In this document: positions 44,251 to 51,992 of the stretch, one piece after another | Position numbering within the stretch: position 1 is the stretch's first letter | Layout: each line of letters starts with the position of its first letter | From: Clostridia bacterium | GTDB taxonomy: Bacteria; Bacillota; Clostridia; Oscillospirales; CAG-272 | NCBI GenBank assembly: GCA_017472255.1 | Contig: JAFUQU010000016.1 | Span: 1-64,000 of the forward strand | DNA: 64,000 nucleotides | Direction: 5' to 3' | Translations under genes and position numbers: made by a program | Notes under the pieces: model-generated | The model's database searches: none | Told to the model about the DNA's origin: nothing | Seen by the model: only the letters and a program-made list of their open reading frames with translations

Positions 44251-45298
44251 ACTGATCGAAAAGCTGGCAGCCCGGAGAAATCTGTCGGATGATGAATTCA
44301 AAACATTGCTGACAAACGATGAATCGGACGAGGCTCTCTTTGAAGCCGCCGATAAAAAACGCAGGGAAATCTACGGCGATGAGGTTTATATCCGAGGGCT
44401 TATTGAATTTACCAACTACTGCCGGAACAACTGCTATTACTGCGGGATTCGGCGCGACAATAAGAACGCGGAACGCTATCGCCTGACTAAGGAAGAAATT
44501 CTCGCCTGTTGTGAAGAAGGCTATTGTCTCGGGTTTCGCACCTATGTTTTGCAGGGCGGTGAGGATCCCTATTATACGGACGAACTGATCTGCGACATCG
44601 TTTCCGAGATTCGGAGGCGGTTCCCGGACTGTGCGATCACCCTGTCCATCGGCGAAAAATCAAAAGAAAGCTACAAAGCCTATTTTGATGCCGGTGCAAA
44701 CCGCTTCCTTCTGCGTCACGAAACCGCGTGTGACGCGCATTACCGTATGCTGCATCCTGAAAGCATGATCCTGCAAAACCGGAAGCAATGTCTGTATGAT
44801 CTGAAAGATATCGGATATCAGGTGGGATCGGGGTTTATGGTGGGGTCGCCATACCAGACGATCGATAATCTGATCGCGGACATTCGGTTCCTACAGGATT
44901 TGCAGCCGGATATGATCGGCATCGGTCCTTATATCAACCACGCGGATACGCCGTTTTCCAACTTTGAAAACGGGAGCTTAGCTCTCACGCTGCGACTGAT
45001 TTCCGTACTGCGGCTGACATTCCCTTACGCGCTGATTCCGTCAACGACGGCGCTTGGAACGATACATCCGCAGGGACGGGAGCTTGGGCTGAAAGCCGGC
45101 GCGAATGTGGTGATGCCCAATCTTTCGCCGGTGAGTGTGCGGAAGCTGTACGCCCTTTATGAAAACAAAATATGCACCGGCGAGGAAGCAGCTCAATGCC
45201 GCGGTTGTCTGGAGCGGCGTGTACGCTCGGTCGGATATCGGATTGTAACATCAATCGGAAATGTAATTAAGGAGAAAAACGATGCAGATTTATCTTGA
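44237..45298 (+). CDS. hydE: Radical SAM protein HydE ([FeFe]-hydrogenase maturase type)
   Basis: The 353-residue protein carries FTNYCRNNCYYCGIRRDN (radical SAM Cx3Cx2C), YVLQGGEDPYYTDELICDIV, RFLLRHETACDAHYRMLHPE and GIGPYINHADTPF, and matches HydE over its whole length. HydE helps to build the diiron azadithiolate cluster of [FeFe] hydrogenases. HydF and HydG are not nearby. The gene overlaps both neighbours, the HD gene and iscS, so it is firmly in an Fe-S operon. A HydE-like enzyme with another substrate cannot be excluded. Confidence 0.85.
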   Translation: MKIFELIEKLAARRNLSDDEFKTLLTNDESDEALFEAADKKRREIYGDEVYIRGLIEFTNYCRNNCYYCGIRRDNKNAERYRLTKEEILACCEEGYCLGFRTYVLQGGEDPYYTDELICDIVSEIRRRFPDCAITLSIGEKSKESYKAYFDAGANRFLLRHETACDAHYRMLHPESMILQNRKQCLYDLKDIGYQVGSGFMVGSPYQTIDNLIADIRFLQDLQPDMIGIGPYINHADTPFSNFENGSLALTLRLISVLRLTFPYALIPSTTALGTIHPQGRELGLKAGANVVMPNLSPVSVRKLYALYENKICTGEEAAQCRGCLERRVRSVGYRIVTSIGNVIKEKNDADLS

Positions 45299-46472
45299 CA
45301 ACGCAGCAACAACAAAGATGAGCAAAACAGCGATTAACGCGATGCTGCCTTATATGAACGGTGTCTATGGCAATCCGTCAAGCCTTCATTCCGTCGGGCA
45401 GAGAGCAAACGAGGCGCTTGCCGATGCGCGGGAGCGCGTTGCGAAGCTGCTCGGATGTGGGGCGAATGAGATTACGTTTACCTCCGGCGGCAGCGAGGCG
45501 GATAATCAGGCGATTGTCTCCGCTGCGCGCATTGGCGAGAAAAGCGGTAAGAAGCATATTATTTCCACCGCGTTTGAGCATCACGCGGTTCTGCACACGC
45601 TGAACAAGCTGGCGAAAGAGGGCTTCGAAATCACACTGCTGGATGTTCACGAAAACGGCATCATTCTGCCCGAGCAGGTGGCAGACGCGATTCGGGAAGA
45701 CACCTGTCTTGTGACGGTTATGTACGCAAACAACGAGATCGGCACCATACAGCCGATTCAGGAAATCGGCAAAATCTGCCATGAAAAAGGCGTGCTTTTC
45801 CATACCGACGCGGTTCAGGCAGCGGGACATCTGCACATTCATGTAAAAGAACAGAACATCGATATGCTGTCGCTCTCTGCACACAAATTCCACGGTCCCA
45901 AGGGAATCGGCGTGCTGTACGCGCGAAAGGGCATACGTCTCTCGAATCTCATCGAAGGCGGCGCTCAGGAGCGCGGCAAACGTGCCGGTACCGAGAATAT
46001 CCCCGCGATTGTGGGTATGGCGGCGGCGCTGGAGGAAGCGTGCGGTCACATCGACGAATATGCGGAAAAAGTAACCGCTTTGCGGGACAAGCTGATTGCG
46101 GGACTTTCGGAAATTCCGCATTCGATTCTCAACGGTGACGCCAAGCGCAGACTTCCCGGCAATGTGAATTTCTGCTTCGAAGGCATTGAAGGCGAATCCC
46201 TCCTGCTGCTTCTGGATGATAAAGGCGTTTATGCTTCTTCCGGTTCGGCCTGCACGTCCGGCTCCCTTGACCCGAGCCATGTGCTGCTTGCGATCGGCAG
46301 AGTGCATGACATCGCGCACGGTTCGCTTCGCCTTACGCTGTCGGATGAGAACACGGAGGAAGAAATCGAATATACGATCGGCGCGGTTAAAGAAGTAGTG
46401 GAATATCTGCGCGGCATTTCTCCCATCTGGCGGGATCTTGTCAGCGGAAAGAAAGAATTTATCATTAAATGA
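45282..46472 (+). CDS. iscS: Cysteine desulfurase IscS/NifS
   Basis: The 396-residue PLP enzyme has MQIYLDNAATTKMSKTAINA, FTSGGSEADNQAI, the PLP lysine motif SLSAHKFHGPKGIGV (Lys202) and the active-site cysteine in SSGSACTSGSLDPSHVL (Cys324). It takes sulfur from cysteine and passes it to IscU and other acceptors. GGAG lies before the ATG. It overlaps hydE by 17 bp and is followed by the scaffold gene. Confidence 0.95.
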   Translation: MQIYLDNAATTKMSKTAINAMLPYMNGVYGNPSSLHSVGQRANEALADARERVAKLLGCGANEITFTSGGSEADNQAIVSAARIGEKSGKKHIISTAFEHHAVLHTLNKLAKEGFEITLLDVHENGIILPEQVADAIREDTCLVTVMYANNEIGTIQPIQEIGKICHEKGVLFHTDAVQAAGHLHIHVKEQNIDMLSLSAHKFHGPKGIGVLYARKGIRLSNLIEGGAQERGKRAGTENIPAIVGMAAALEEACGHIDEYAEKVTALRDKLIAGLSEIPHSILNGDAKRRLPGNVNFCFEGIEGESLLLLLDDKGVYASSGSACTSGSLDPSHVLLAIGRVHDIAHGSLRLTLSDENTEEEIEYTIGAVKEVVEYLRGISPIWRDLVSGKKEFIIK

Positions 46473-46481
46473 GGTGCAAAT

Positions 46482-46916
46482 ATGGCTCTTTACAGTGAAA
46501 AAGTAATGGATCATTTTCGCAATCCCCGGAATATCGGTGTGATTGAGAACGCAGACGGAATCGGTGAAGTCGGCAACGCAAAGTGCGGCGACATCATGAA
46601 AATATATCTGAAAATCGATAACGACATCATTTCGGATGTGAAGTTCGAAACCTTCGGCTGCGGAAGCGCCATCGCCTCCAGCTCCATGGCGACCGAACTC
46701 ATTAAGGGAAAGCCGCTTTCGGAAGCATTGGGCTTAACCAATAAAGCGGTTGCCGAGGCGCTCGACGGACTTCCCGCACACAAGCTGCACTGCTCGGTGC
46801 TTGCCGAGGAAGCGATCAAGGCGGCGATCAAGGATTACTACGACAAAAACGGTATTGAATACGACCACAAGCAGTTCCCGGATTGTGAAAGCTGCGGTCA
46901 CTGTTGTGGAATATAA
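46482..46916 (+). CDS. iscU: Fe-S cluster scaffold IscU/NifU-like
   Basis: A 144-residue scaffold with the three cluster cysteines in NAKCGDIMKIYLK, ETFGCGSAIASSS and LHCSVLAEEAIKAA. An extra Cys-rich tail, DCESCGHCCGI, is characteristic of the clostridial NifU-like form. It receives sulfur from IscS and hands clusters to apo-proteins. GAGGTG precedes the ATG. Confidence 0.93.
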   Translation: MALYSEKVMDHFRNPRNIGVIENADGIGEVGNAKCGDIMKIYLKIDNDIISDVKFETFGCGSAIASSSMATELIKGKPLSEALGLTNKAVAEALDGLPAHKLHCSVLAEEAIKAAIKDYYDKNGIEYDHKQFPDCESCGHCCGI

Positions 46917-46918
46917 CG

Positions 46919-47686
46919 ATGCTGAATCAGTTTTCAAGAACCGAGCTTATATTCGGAAAAGAAGCAATGGAGAAGCTGGCGTCCTCCCGTGTCGCTGTGT
47001 TCGGAATCGGCGGAGTCGGCGGATATACGGTGGAAGCGCTTGTTCGGTCGGGCGTCGGCGCGATTGATCTTATCGATGACGATAAGGTGTGCCTGACCAA
47101 TATCAACCGGCAGATTTTTGCCACCAGAAAGACGGTCGGTCAATACAAGGTGGATGTTGCCGCCGAGCGCATTGCCGAAATCAATCCCGATGCGAAGGTG
47201 CGAACTTACAAAACCTTCTATACCCCCGAAACAGCGGATCAATTTGACTTTTCGGAATATGATTATATTGTGGATGCCATCGACACTGTTACCGGAAAAA
47301 TTGCTCTCGTGCTGAATGCCAAAGCCAAGGGCACGCCGATCATCAGCTCGATGGGCGCCGGAAACAAGGTTGATCCTACCGCTTTTGAGGTCACGGATAT
47401 TTACAAGACGTCGGTATGTCCTCTTGCTAAGATTATGCGTTACGAACTGAAGCGCAGAGGCGTGAAAAAGCTGAAGGTTGTCTACTCGCAGGAAAAGCCG
47501 ATTACCCCCATCGACGACATGGCAATCAGCTGCCGCACTCACTGCATATGTCCTCCCGGAACGGCAAGAAAATGCACGCAGAGAAGACAGGTTCCCGGCA
47601 GCAATGCCTTTGTCCCGTCCGTGGTCGGTCTGATTATCGCCGGAGAGGTTATCAAGGATTTGACGAATTTCAAAGCGCCGAAATGA
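46919..47686 (+). CDS. tcdA: tRNA threonylcarbamoyladenosine dehydratase (TcdA/CsdL-type E1-like)
   Basis: The 255-residue protein contains QFSRTELIFGKEAMEKL, VAVFGIGGVGGYTVEALVRS, DLIDDDKVCLTNINRQIFA and SSMGAGNKVDPTAF, the pattern of TcdA, which cyclises t6A37 in tRNA using ATP. In other bacteria TcdA works with a cysteine desulfurase; here it lies 2 bp after iscU. ATG 46919 is preferred over the longer frame from 46904, which overlaps iscU more. Confidence 0.85.
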   Translation: MLNQFSRTELIFGKEAMEKLASSRVAVFGIGGVGGYTVEALVRSGVGAIDLIDDDKVCLTNINRQIFATRKTVGQYKVDVAAERIAEINPDAKVRTYKTFYTPETADQFDFSEYDYIVDAIDTVTGKIALVLNAKAKGTPIISSMGAGNKVDPTAFEVTDIYKTSVCPLAKIMRYELKRRGVKKLKVVYSQEKPITPIDDMAISCRTHCICPPGTARKCTQRRQVPGSNAFVPSVVGLIIAGEVIKDLTNFKAPK

Positions 47687-47721
47687 AAAATGTTTAACGT
47701 CAGAAAGAGAGGAATGCCGGA

Positions 47722-48150
47722 ATGACAATTACAACGAAAGGAAGATATGCTCTGCGTGTGATGATTGATCTTGCGCAGCATGGCGACGGTTCCTATATTC
47801 CGTTGAAAACGGTGGCGGAACGTCAGGGGCTTCCGCAAAAATATCTGGAGCACATTTTCCGATTACTGGTGCAGAATCATATTGTCGAAGGTGTTCACGG
47901 CAGAGGCGGGGGATATTGCCTGACCCGAAAACCGGAAGAATATACGGTGGGCGAAATTCTGCGTTTGGCAGAGGGAGACTTTGCTCCGATATCGTGTCTG
48001 GAATGCGGAGCGGAACCGTGCGAGCGCGCCGGAGAGTGCCGCACGGTTTCAATGTGGAAAAATCTCCAGGGAATGATCGAAGGGTATCTGGACGGCATTA
48101 CGATCAGGGATTTAATGTCGGATGCCAACAACACAAATTGCGGGGTGTAA
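47722..48150 (+). CDS. Rrf2-family regulator with a conserved Cys set
   Basis: The 142-residue winged-helix protein starts MTITTKGRYALRVMIDLAQH and has KYLEHIFRLLVQNHI, GRGGGYCLTRKPEEYTVGEI and the cysteines of SCLECGAEPCERAGECRT. The Cys spacing (C-x7-C-x5-C, plus one more) is close to the Fe-S ligands of IscR, while CymR lacks such a set. It sits inside the Fe-S/sulfur operon, between tcdA and a sulfurtransferase fusion whose start overlaps its stop. I infer that it senses Fe-S or sulfur status and represses this operon or the sulfur promoters. Confidence 0.88.
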   Translation: MTITTKGRYALRVMIDLAQHGDGSYIPLKTVAERQGLPQKYLEHIFRLLVQNHIVEGVHGRGGGYCLTRKPEEYTVGEILRLAEGDFAPISCLECGAEPCERAGECRTVSMWKNLQGMIEGYLDGITIRDLMSDANNTNCGV

Positions 48151-49199
48151 TGATGGCGGCTCAAATTGATGAAGAAAACGCCGAAGTAAAAAACATATCT
48201 GCCGAGGAATTTGCCAAAGCCGATTTTTCAAAGGTAACTCTCCTGGATCTGCGGGAGAAGGATGAAGTTCTGATTTCAGGCATTGAAGGCGCAATCAATA
48301 TTCCTTTTTCCGAAGTCAGCAAGCGTCTGAGCGATGTTCCGACGAACCAGCCCGTGTATGTATATTGCAGAACCGGCGACTGGAGCGAGGAGGTCGCCGA
48401 AATATTGGCAGAGCGCGGTTACGATGTGTACAACCTTGTGGGCGGCTACAAGGCGTATAAGGAATATCTTGCCTCCGCCAAGCCTGTCGAAATTGACGCG
48501 AAGGGACTTAAATGCCCGGGACCGATTGTAAAGGTGGCAGATACGGTTCGCGGTCTGGCGGACGGGCAGAAGGTGTTTGTGGAAGCGACGGAGGACGCTT
48601 TTGCTTCCGACATTGCCGTTTGGTGCCAAAGAACGGGCAACCGGCTGGAGAAGCTGGAAGTCAAGCCGGATGTCATTCAGGCGACGATTGTTAAGCAGAC
48701 AAAGCCGACTGAAAACGTGACCGCATTGCCGGACGGAAAGACGTTTGTGGTATTCAGCGGAGACCTGGATAAAACGATCGCGGCTTTCATCATGGCAAAC
48801 GGCGCGGCCGCTATGGGAAGGGAAGTGACGATTTTCTTCACATTCTGGGGATTGAATATCCTGAGAAGGCCGGAAAAGGTCAAAACCCAAAAATCATTCA
48901 TTGAAAAAATGTTTGGCTTCATGATGCCGCGCGGAACGAAGAAGCTCGGCCTTTCCAGAATGAATATGGCGGGCGCAGGCGCGAAAATGATTCGGGCGGT
49001 TATGAAAAGCAAGGGCGTATCTTCCCTGGAAGAACTGATCCAGAACGCCATCGATCACGGCGTGCGTCTTGTGGCTTGCCAGATGTCCATGGAAATCATG
49101 GGAATCCGAAAGGAAGAATTGATTGACGGCGTTGAACTTGGAGGCGTGGCAACATTCCTCGGTTCGGGCGAGCAGTCAAATATGAGTTTGTTTATTTGA
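48150..49199 (+). CDS. Rhodanese-TusA-DsrE triple-domain sulfurtransferase
   Basis: Three sulfur-handling domains lie in one 349-residue chain. A rhodanese (about 15-108) has its active-site cysteine in VYVYCRTGDWSEE. A TusA domain (about 112-185) opens DAKGLKCPGPIVKVADTVRG. A DsrE/DsrF/DsrE2-like domain (about 190-349) carries FVVFSGDLDKTIAAFIMANG, VTIFFTFWGLNIL and VRLVACQMSMEIMG. All three carry candidate persulfide cysteines. It would relay sulfane sulfur. It overlaps the Rrf2 stop (TAATGATG) and ends the operon. Confidence 0.9.
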   Translation: MMAAQIDEENAEVKNISAEEFAKADFSKVTLLDLREKDEVLISGIEGAINIPFSEVSKRLSDVPTNQPVYVYCRTGDWSEEVAEILAERGYDVYNLVGGYKAYKEYLASAKPVEIDAKGLKCPGPIVKVADTVRGLADGQKVFVEATEDAFASDIAVWCQRTGNRLEKLEVKPDVIQATIVKQTKPTENVTALPDGKTFVVFSGDLDKTIAAFIMANGAAAMGREVTIFFTFWGLNILRRPEKVKTQKSFIEKMFGFMMPRGTKKLGLSRMNMAGAGAKMIRAVMKSKGVSSLEELIQNAIDHGVRLVACQMSMEIMGIRKEELIDGVELGGVATFLGSGEQSNMSLFI

Positions 49200-49210
49200 T
49201 CATCTGCCTA

Positions 49211-49272
49211 TTGACAAGCGGCGAAAAATGTGGTATCATAATACCAACCTACCTGATAGACAGGTGGGGTTG
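49211..49272 (+). promoter_or_regulatory. Rrf2-gene promoter with an operator candidate
   Basis: TTGACA, 17 bp and TATCAT (49211-49239), then ACCAACCTACCTG and CAGGTGGGGTTG as imperfect inverted arms (49243-49272). The ACCAACCTA half-site starts 3 bp after the -10, as at the metY and sbp promoters, which suggests autoregulation. Confidence 0.7.
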
Positions 49273-49328
49273 ATTAAACTGATATCGAAAGGAGAGTCGA
49301 GAGAGCCTTCTCGACAGAATGATTATTT

Positions 49329-49757
49329 ATGATGATTTCTACAAGAGGGCGATATGCTCTGCGTGTACTGATTGATTTGGCTGAGCATAACGACGGTAAT
49401 TATATACCGATGAAGGATGTTGCCGAACGCCAGGATCTCCCCTTAAAATATCTTGAGCGAATTCTGCCCGTACTTACGAAGAATAAGCTGATTTCGGGTC
49501 TGCATGGCAAGGGCGGGGGATATCGTCTCAGCAGGTCGCCCGACGAGTACACGGTCGGCGAGATTCTGCGCCTGACCGAAGGCGAGCTTGCACCCGTATC
49601 CTGTCTTGAACAAGGCGCCGAGCCATGTTCTCGCGCCGCTGAATGCCGCACCCTTGAGATGTGGACGAAATTCTACGAGATGACCAACGCATTTTTCGAT
49701 GGAATTACGGTCGCGGATCTGATGGAGACGGAAAGCGGAAACGATTACGTAATATAA
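49329..49757 (+). CDS. Rrf2-family regulator, probable sulfur-regulon repressor
   Basis: The 142-residue protein opens MMISTRGRYALRVLIDLAEH and has KYLERILPVLTKNKLISGLH, GKGGGYRLSRSPDEYTVGEI and SCLEQGAEPCSRAAECRT, with cysteines at 92, 100 and 106. It is a close paralogue of the 47722 protein. It stands alone, with its own promoter and operator, directly upstream of the sulfate operon, and is the best candidate to bind the ACCAACCTA sites. Whether it responds to an Fe-S cluster or to cysteine metabolites is not readable. Confidence 0.88.
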   Translation: MMISTRGRYALRVLIDLAEHNDGNYIPMKDVAERQDLPLKYLERILPVLTKNKLISGLHGKGGGYRLSRSPDEYTVGEILRLTEGELAPVSCLEQGAEPCSRAAECRTLEMWTKFYEMTNAFFDGITVADLMETESGNDYVI

Positions 49758-49782
49758 GCCGTCAACCGGCGCATACCAAGAT

Positions 49783-49814
49783 AAACAGTCATGTTTTTGC
49801 ATGGCTGTTTTTTT
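49783..49814 (+). terminator. Intrinsic terminator of the Rrf2 gene
   Basis: An AAACAGTCATG/CATGGCTGTTT stem (one wobble pair) with a 6-nt loop, followed by seven T in total. Confidence 0.9.
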
Positions 49815-49931
49815 GTCGGCATTTTGTATAAGTCTTTTCGCATTGGGTTGGATAGAATAACCAATCAACTGTGCAGACTCTCAGCTCTATTTGTGACAAA
49901 CCTTAATTCTGAATAAAATCTTAAATACCTA

Positions 49932-49986
49932 TTGACAACTGATGAAATTAGTGATATAATATAACCAACCTACCAAGTAGGTTGGT
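49932..49986 (+). promoter_or_regulatory. Promoter of the sulfate operon with a perfect operator palindrome
   Basis: TTGACA, 17 bp and TATAAT (49932-49960), then ACCAACCTAC-CAA-GTAGGTTGGT (49964-49986), a perfect inverted repeat with 10-bp arms. It is the best-conserved copy of the motif seen at 41130 and 49243. Confidence 0.8.
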
Positions 49987-50007
49987 ACTAATTAAGGAGG
50001 TGCGGAA

Positions 50008-50091
50008 ATGAGAAACTTCTTCGAGGTGCTCATACGAGCTAATGTCCGTTTTGATCGATGTCTAAGATGCTACGGTGACTTCAAGCATTAA
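50008..50091 (+). CDS. 27-residue Cys-containing leader peptide upstream of the sulfate operon
   Basis: The ORF begins MRNFFEVLIRANVRF and continues with DRCLRCY. It aligns without gaps to the 41207 peptide over the first 22 residues. It has an excellent AAGGAGG 8-9 nt before the ATG, and a TAA 44 bp before the binding-protein gene. The position just after an Rrf2-type operator, shared with metY, makes a cysteine- or sulfur-responsive leader peptide likely. Codons for the two Cys are TGT and TGC. Confidence 0.65.
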   Translation: MRNFFEVLIRANVRFDRCLRCYGDFKH

Positions 50092-50135
50092 CACGTAACA
50101 TCTACACATCTACAAAACGAAAAGAGGATATAATT

Positions 50136-51155
50136 ATGAAAACCAGAATTTTAACCGCGATATTGGCATCCGCACTTTTGCTCACAAGCGTTGCAGCCTT
50201 TACGAGCTGCGGCAAGACTGAGAGTGATGGTAAGATCACCCTCACCAACGTTTCCTACGACCCCACCAGAGAGCTTTACGAGCAGTATAACGCAGTTTTC
50301 GCCAAGTACTGGAAAGAGAGAACCGGTCAGGATGTGGAAATCACCCAGTCTCACGGCGGTTCGGGTAAGCAGGCGCTGGAAGTTGCAAACGGTCTCGAAG
50401 CGGATGTCGTTACCCTCGCTCTTGAATACGACGTCAACGCTGTCCGCGATGCCGGACTGATTGAGGACGGCTGGGTAAGCGAGTTCGCAAATGACAGCGC
50501 TCCCTATACTTCCACCATCGTATTCCTTGTCCGCAAGGGCAACCCGAAGAATATTCAGGACTGGGACGATCTGATCAAGGATGGCGTAGGTGTTATCACT
50601 CCCAACCCGAAGACTTCCGGCGGCGCAAGATGGAACTACCTTGCCGCGTGGGCTTACGCCGACGAACTGTATGACGGCGATGAAACCAAGATAAAGGATT
50701 TCATCAAGAAACTGTACCAGAACGTGCTCGTGCTTGACTCCGGCGCACGTGGATCGACCACCACTTTCGTTGAAAACGGTCAGGGCGACGTACTCCTTGC
50801 ATGGGAGAACGAAGCATTCCTCTCCATTCAGGACTATCCCGATGATTATGAAATCATCACCCCCAGCATCAGCATTCTCGCACAGCCGTCCGTCGCAATC
50901 GTCGATGAAGTCGTTGACAAGCGCGGCACCCGCGAAGTAGCCACCGAGTATTTGCAGTATCTCTACACCGACGAAGCACAGAGAATCGCAGGCGACAACT
51001 ACTACAGACCGTCCAACGAAACCATCCTGAAGGAATATGCGGATGTATTCAACCTCGACATCAACCTTGTGACCATCAATGATTTCGGCGGCTGGGATGC
51101 AGCCCAGACCAAGCATTTCACCGATGGCGGCGTGTTTGACGAGATTTACGAATAA
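50136..51155 (+). CDS. sbp: Sulfate/thiosulfate-binding lipoprotein
   Basis: The 339-residue periplasmic-type binding protein has a lipobox-like AAFTSC (about residue 25). The signature regions of Sbp/CysP are clear: TLTNVSYDPTRELYEQYN, ITQSHGGSGKQALEVANGLE, DVVTLALEYDVNAV, ITPNPKTSGGARWNYLAAWA. It captures sulfate or thiosulfate for the CysTWA transporter encoded directly downstream; the next gene overlaps its stop. AGAGGAT precedes the ATG. Confidence 0.95.
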   Translation: MKTRILTAILASALLLTSVAAFTSCGKTESDGKITLTNVSYDPTRELYEQYNAVFAKYWKERTGQDVEITQSHGGSGKQALEVANGLEADVVTLALEYDVNAVRDAGLIEDGWVSEFANDSAPYTSTIVFLVRKGNPKNIQDWDDLIKDGVGVITPNPKTSGGARWNYLAAWAYADELYDGDETKIKDFIKKLYQNVLVLDSGARGSTTTFVENGQGDVLLAWENEAFLSIQDYPDDYEIITPSISILAQPSVAIVDEVVDKRGTREVATEYLQYLYTDEAQRIAGDNYYRPSNETILKEYADVFNLDINLVTINDFGGWDAAQTKHFTDGGVFDEIYE

Positions 51156-51991
51156 TGATGAAAAAAGCAAGCAAAAGAGTCATCCCCGGCTTTGGATTAT
51201 CCATGGGCGTGACAATTTCCATACTCAGCATTGTCGTGCTGATACCGCTTGCATCGCTGGTAGTATTCACCTCGACTATGGACATCGGTGCAATCATTGA
51301 AACCATCACCAGAAAACGTGTTCTTGCAAGCTTCGAGGTCAGCTTCATAACCGCATTTATCGCTTCGGCGATAAATGCGGTTATGGGAGTAATATTGGCG
51401 TGGGTATTGGTGCGGTATGATTTCCCCGGCAAGCGGCTGCTCGACGGAATGATTGAACTGCCGTTCGCGCTTCCCACGGCCGTCGCGGGAATCTCGCTGA
51501 CCTCGCTGACCGCCAACACGGGATTGATCGGCGGTTTCTTTGACAAATTCGGTATTAAAATCGCTTATACGCGCATCGGAATCGTTATTGCGCTCGTGTT
51601 CATCGGCATACCGTTCGTAGTCCGCGCTGTACAGCCGGTGCTTGAAAAGCTGGAACCATCCTACGAAGAAGCCGCAACCGTACTTGGTGCGAGCCGCACG
51701 CGCATCTTCTGGAAAGTGATCTTCCCTGAAATTCTCCCCGCTGTGTTTACCGGCTTTGGACTTGCGTTCGGCAGATGCCTGGGCGAATACGGCAGCGTGG
51801 TGTTTATCGCCGGAAATCAGCCGTTTGAAACCGAGATAACGCCGCTTATTATCATGGCAGAGCTGCAGGAGTACGATTATGCCAGCGCTACTGCAATTGC
51901 GCTTGTGATGCTTCTGGCATCTTTTTTAATATTGTTTTTAGTGAATCTGATTCAGACCAGAAACGCGAAAATTTTGAAGGGAGGCAGCTGA
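51155..51991 (+). CDS. cysT: Sulfate ABC transporter permease CysT
   Basis: The 278-residue protein has six hydrophobic segments and the permease EAA loop (SYEEAATVLGASRTRIFWKV, about 168-187), with PFALPTAVAGISLTSLTANT and FGRCLGEYGSVVFIAGN typical of CysT/CysU. It forms the membrane pore with CysW. The ATG overlaps the sbp stop codon; a second ATG at 51158 is equally plausible. Confidence 0.95.
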   Translation: MMKKASKRVIPGFGLSMGVTISILSIVVLIPLASLVVFTSTMDIGAIIETITRKRVLASFEVSFITAFIASAINAVMGVILAWVLVRYDFPGKRLLDGMIELPFALPTAVAGISLTSLTANTGLIGGFFDKFGIKIAYTRIGIVIALVFIGIPFVVRAVQPVLEKLEPSYEEAATVLGASRTRIFWKVIFPEILPAVFTGFGLAFGRCLGEYGSVVFIAGNQPFETEITPLIIMAELQEYDYASATAIALVMLLASFLILFLVNLIQTRNAKILKGGS

Positions 51992-51992
51992 T

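Noticed and set aside
49319..49375. 18-codon ORF with RAICSAC overlapping the start of the Rrf2 gene
   Set aside because: It lies out of frame in the Rrf2 coding start, has no close ribosome site and does not align with the two leader peptides.
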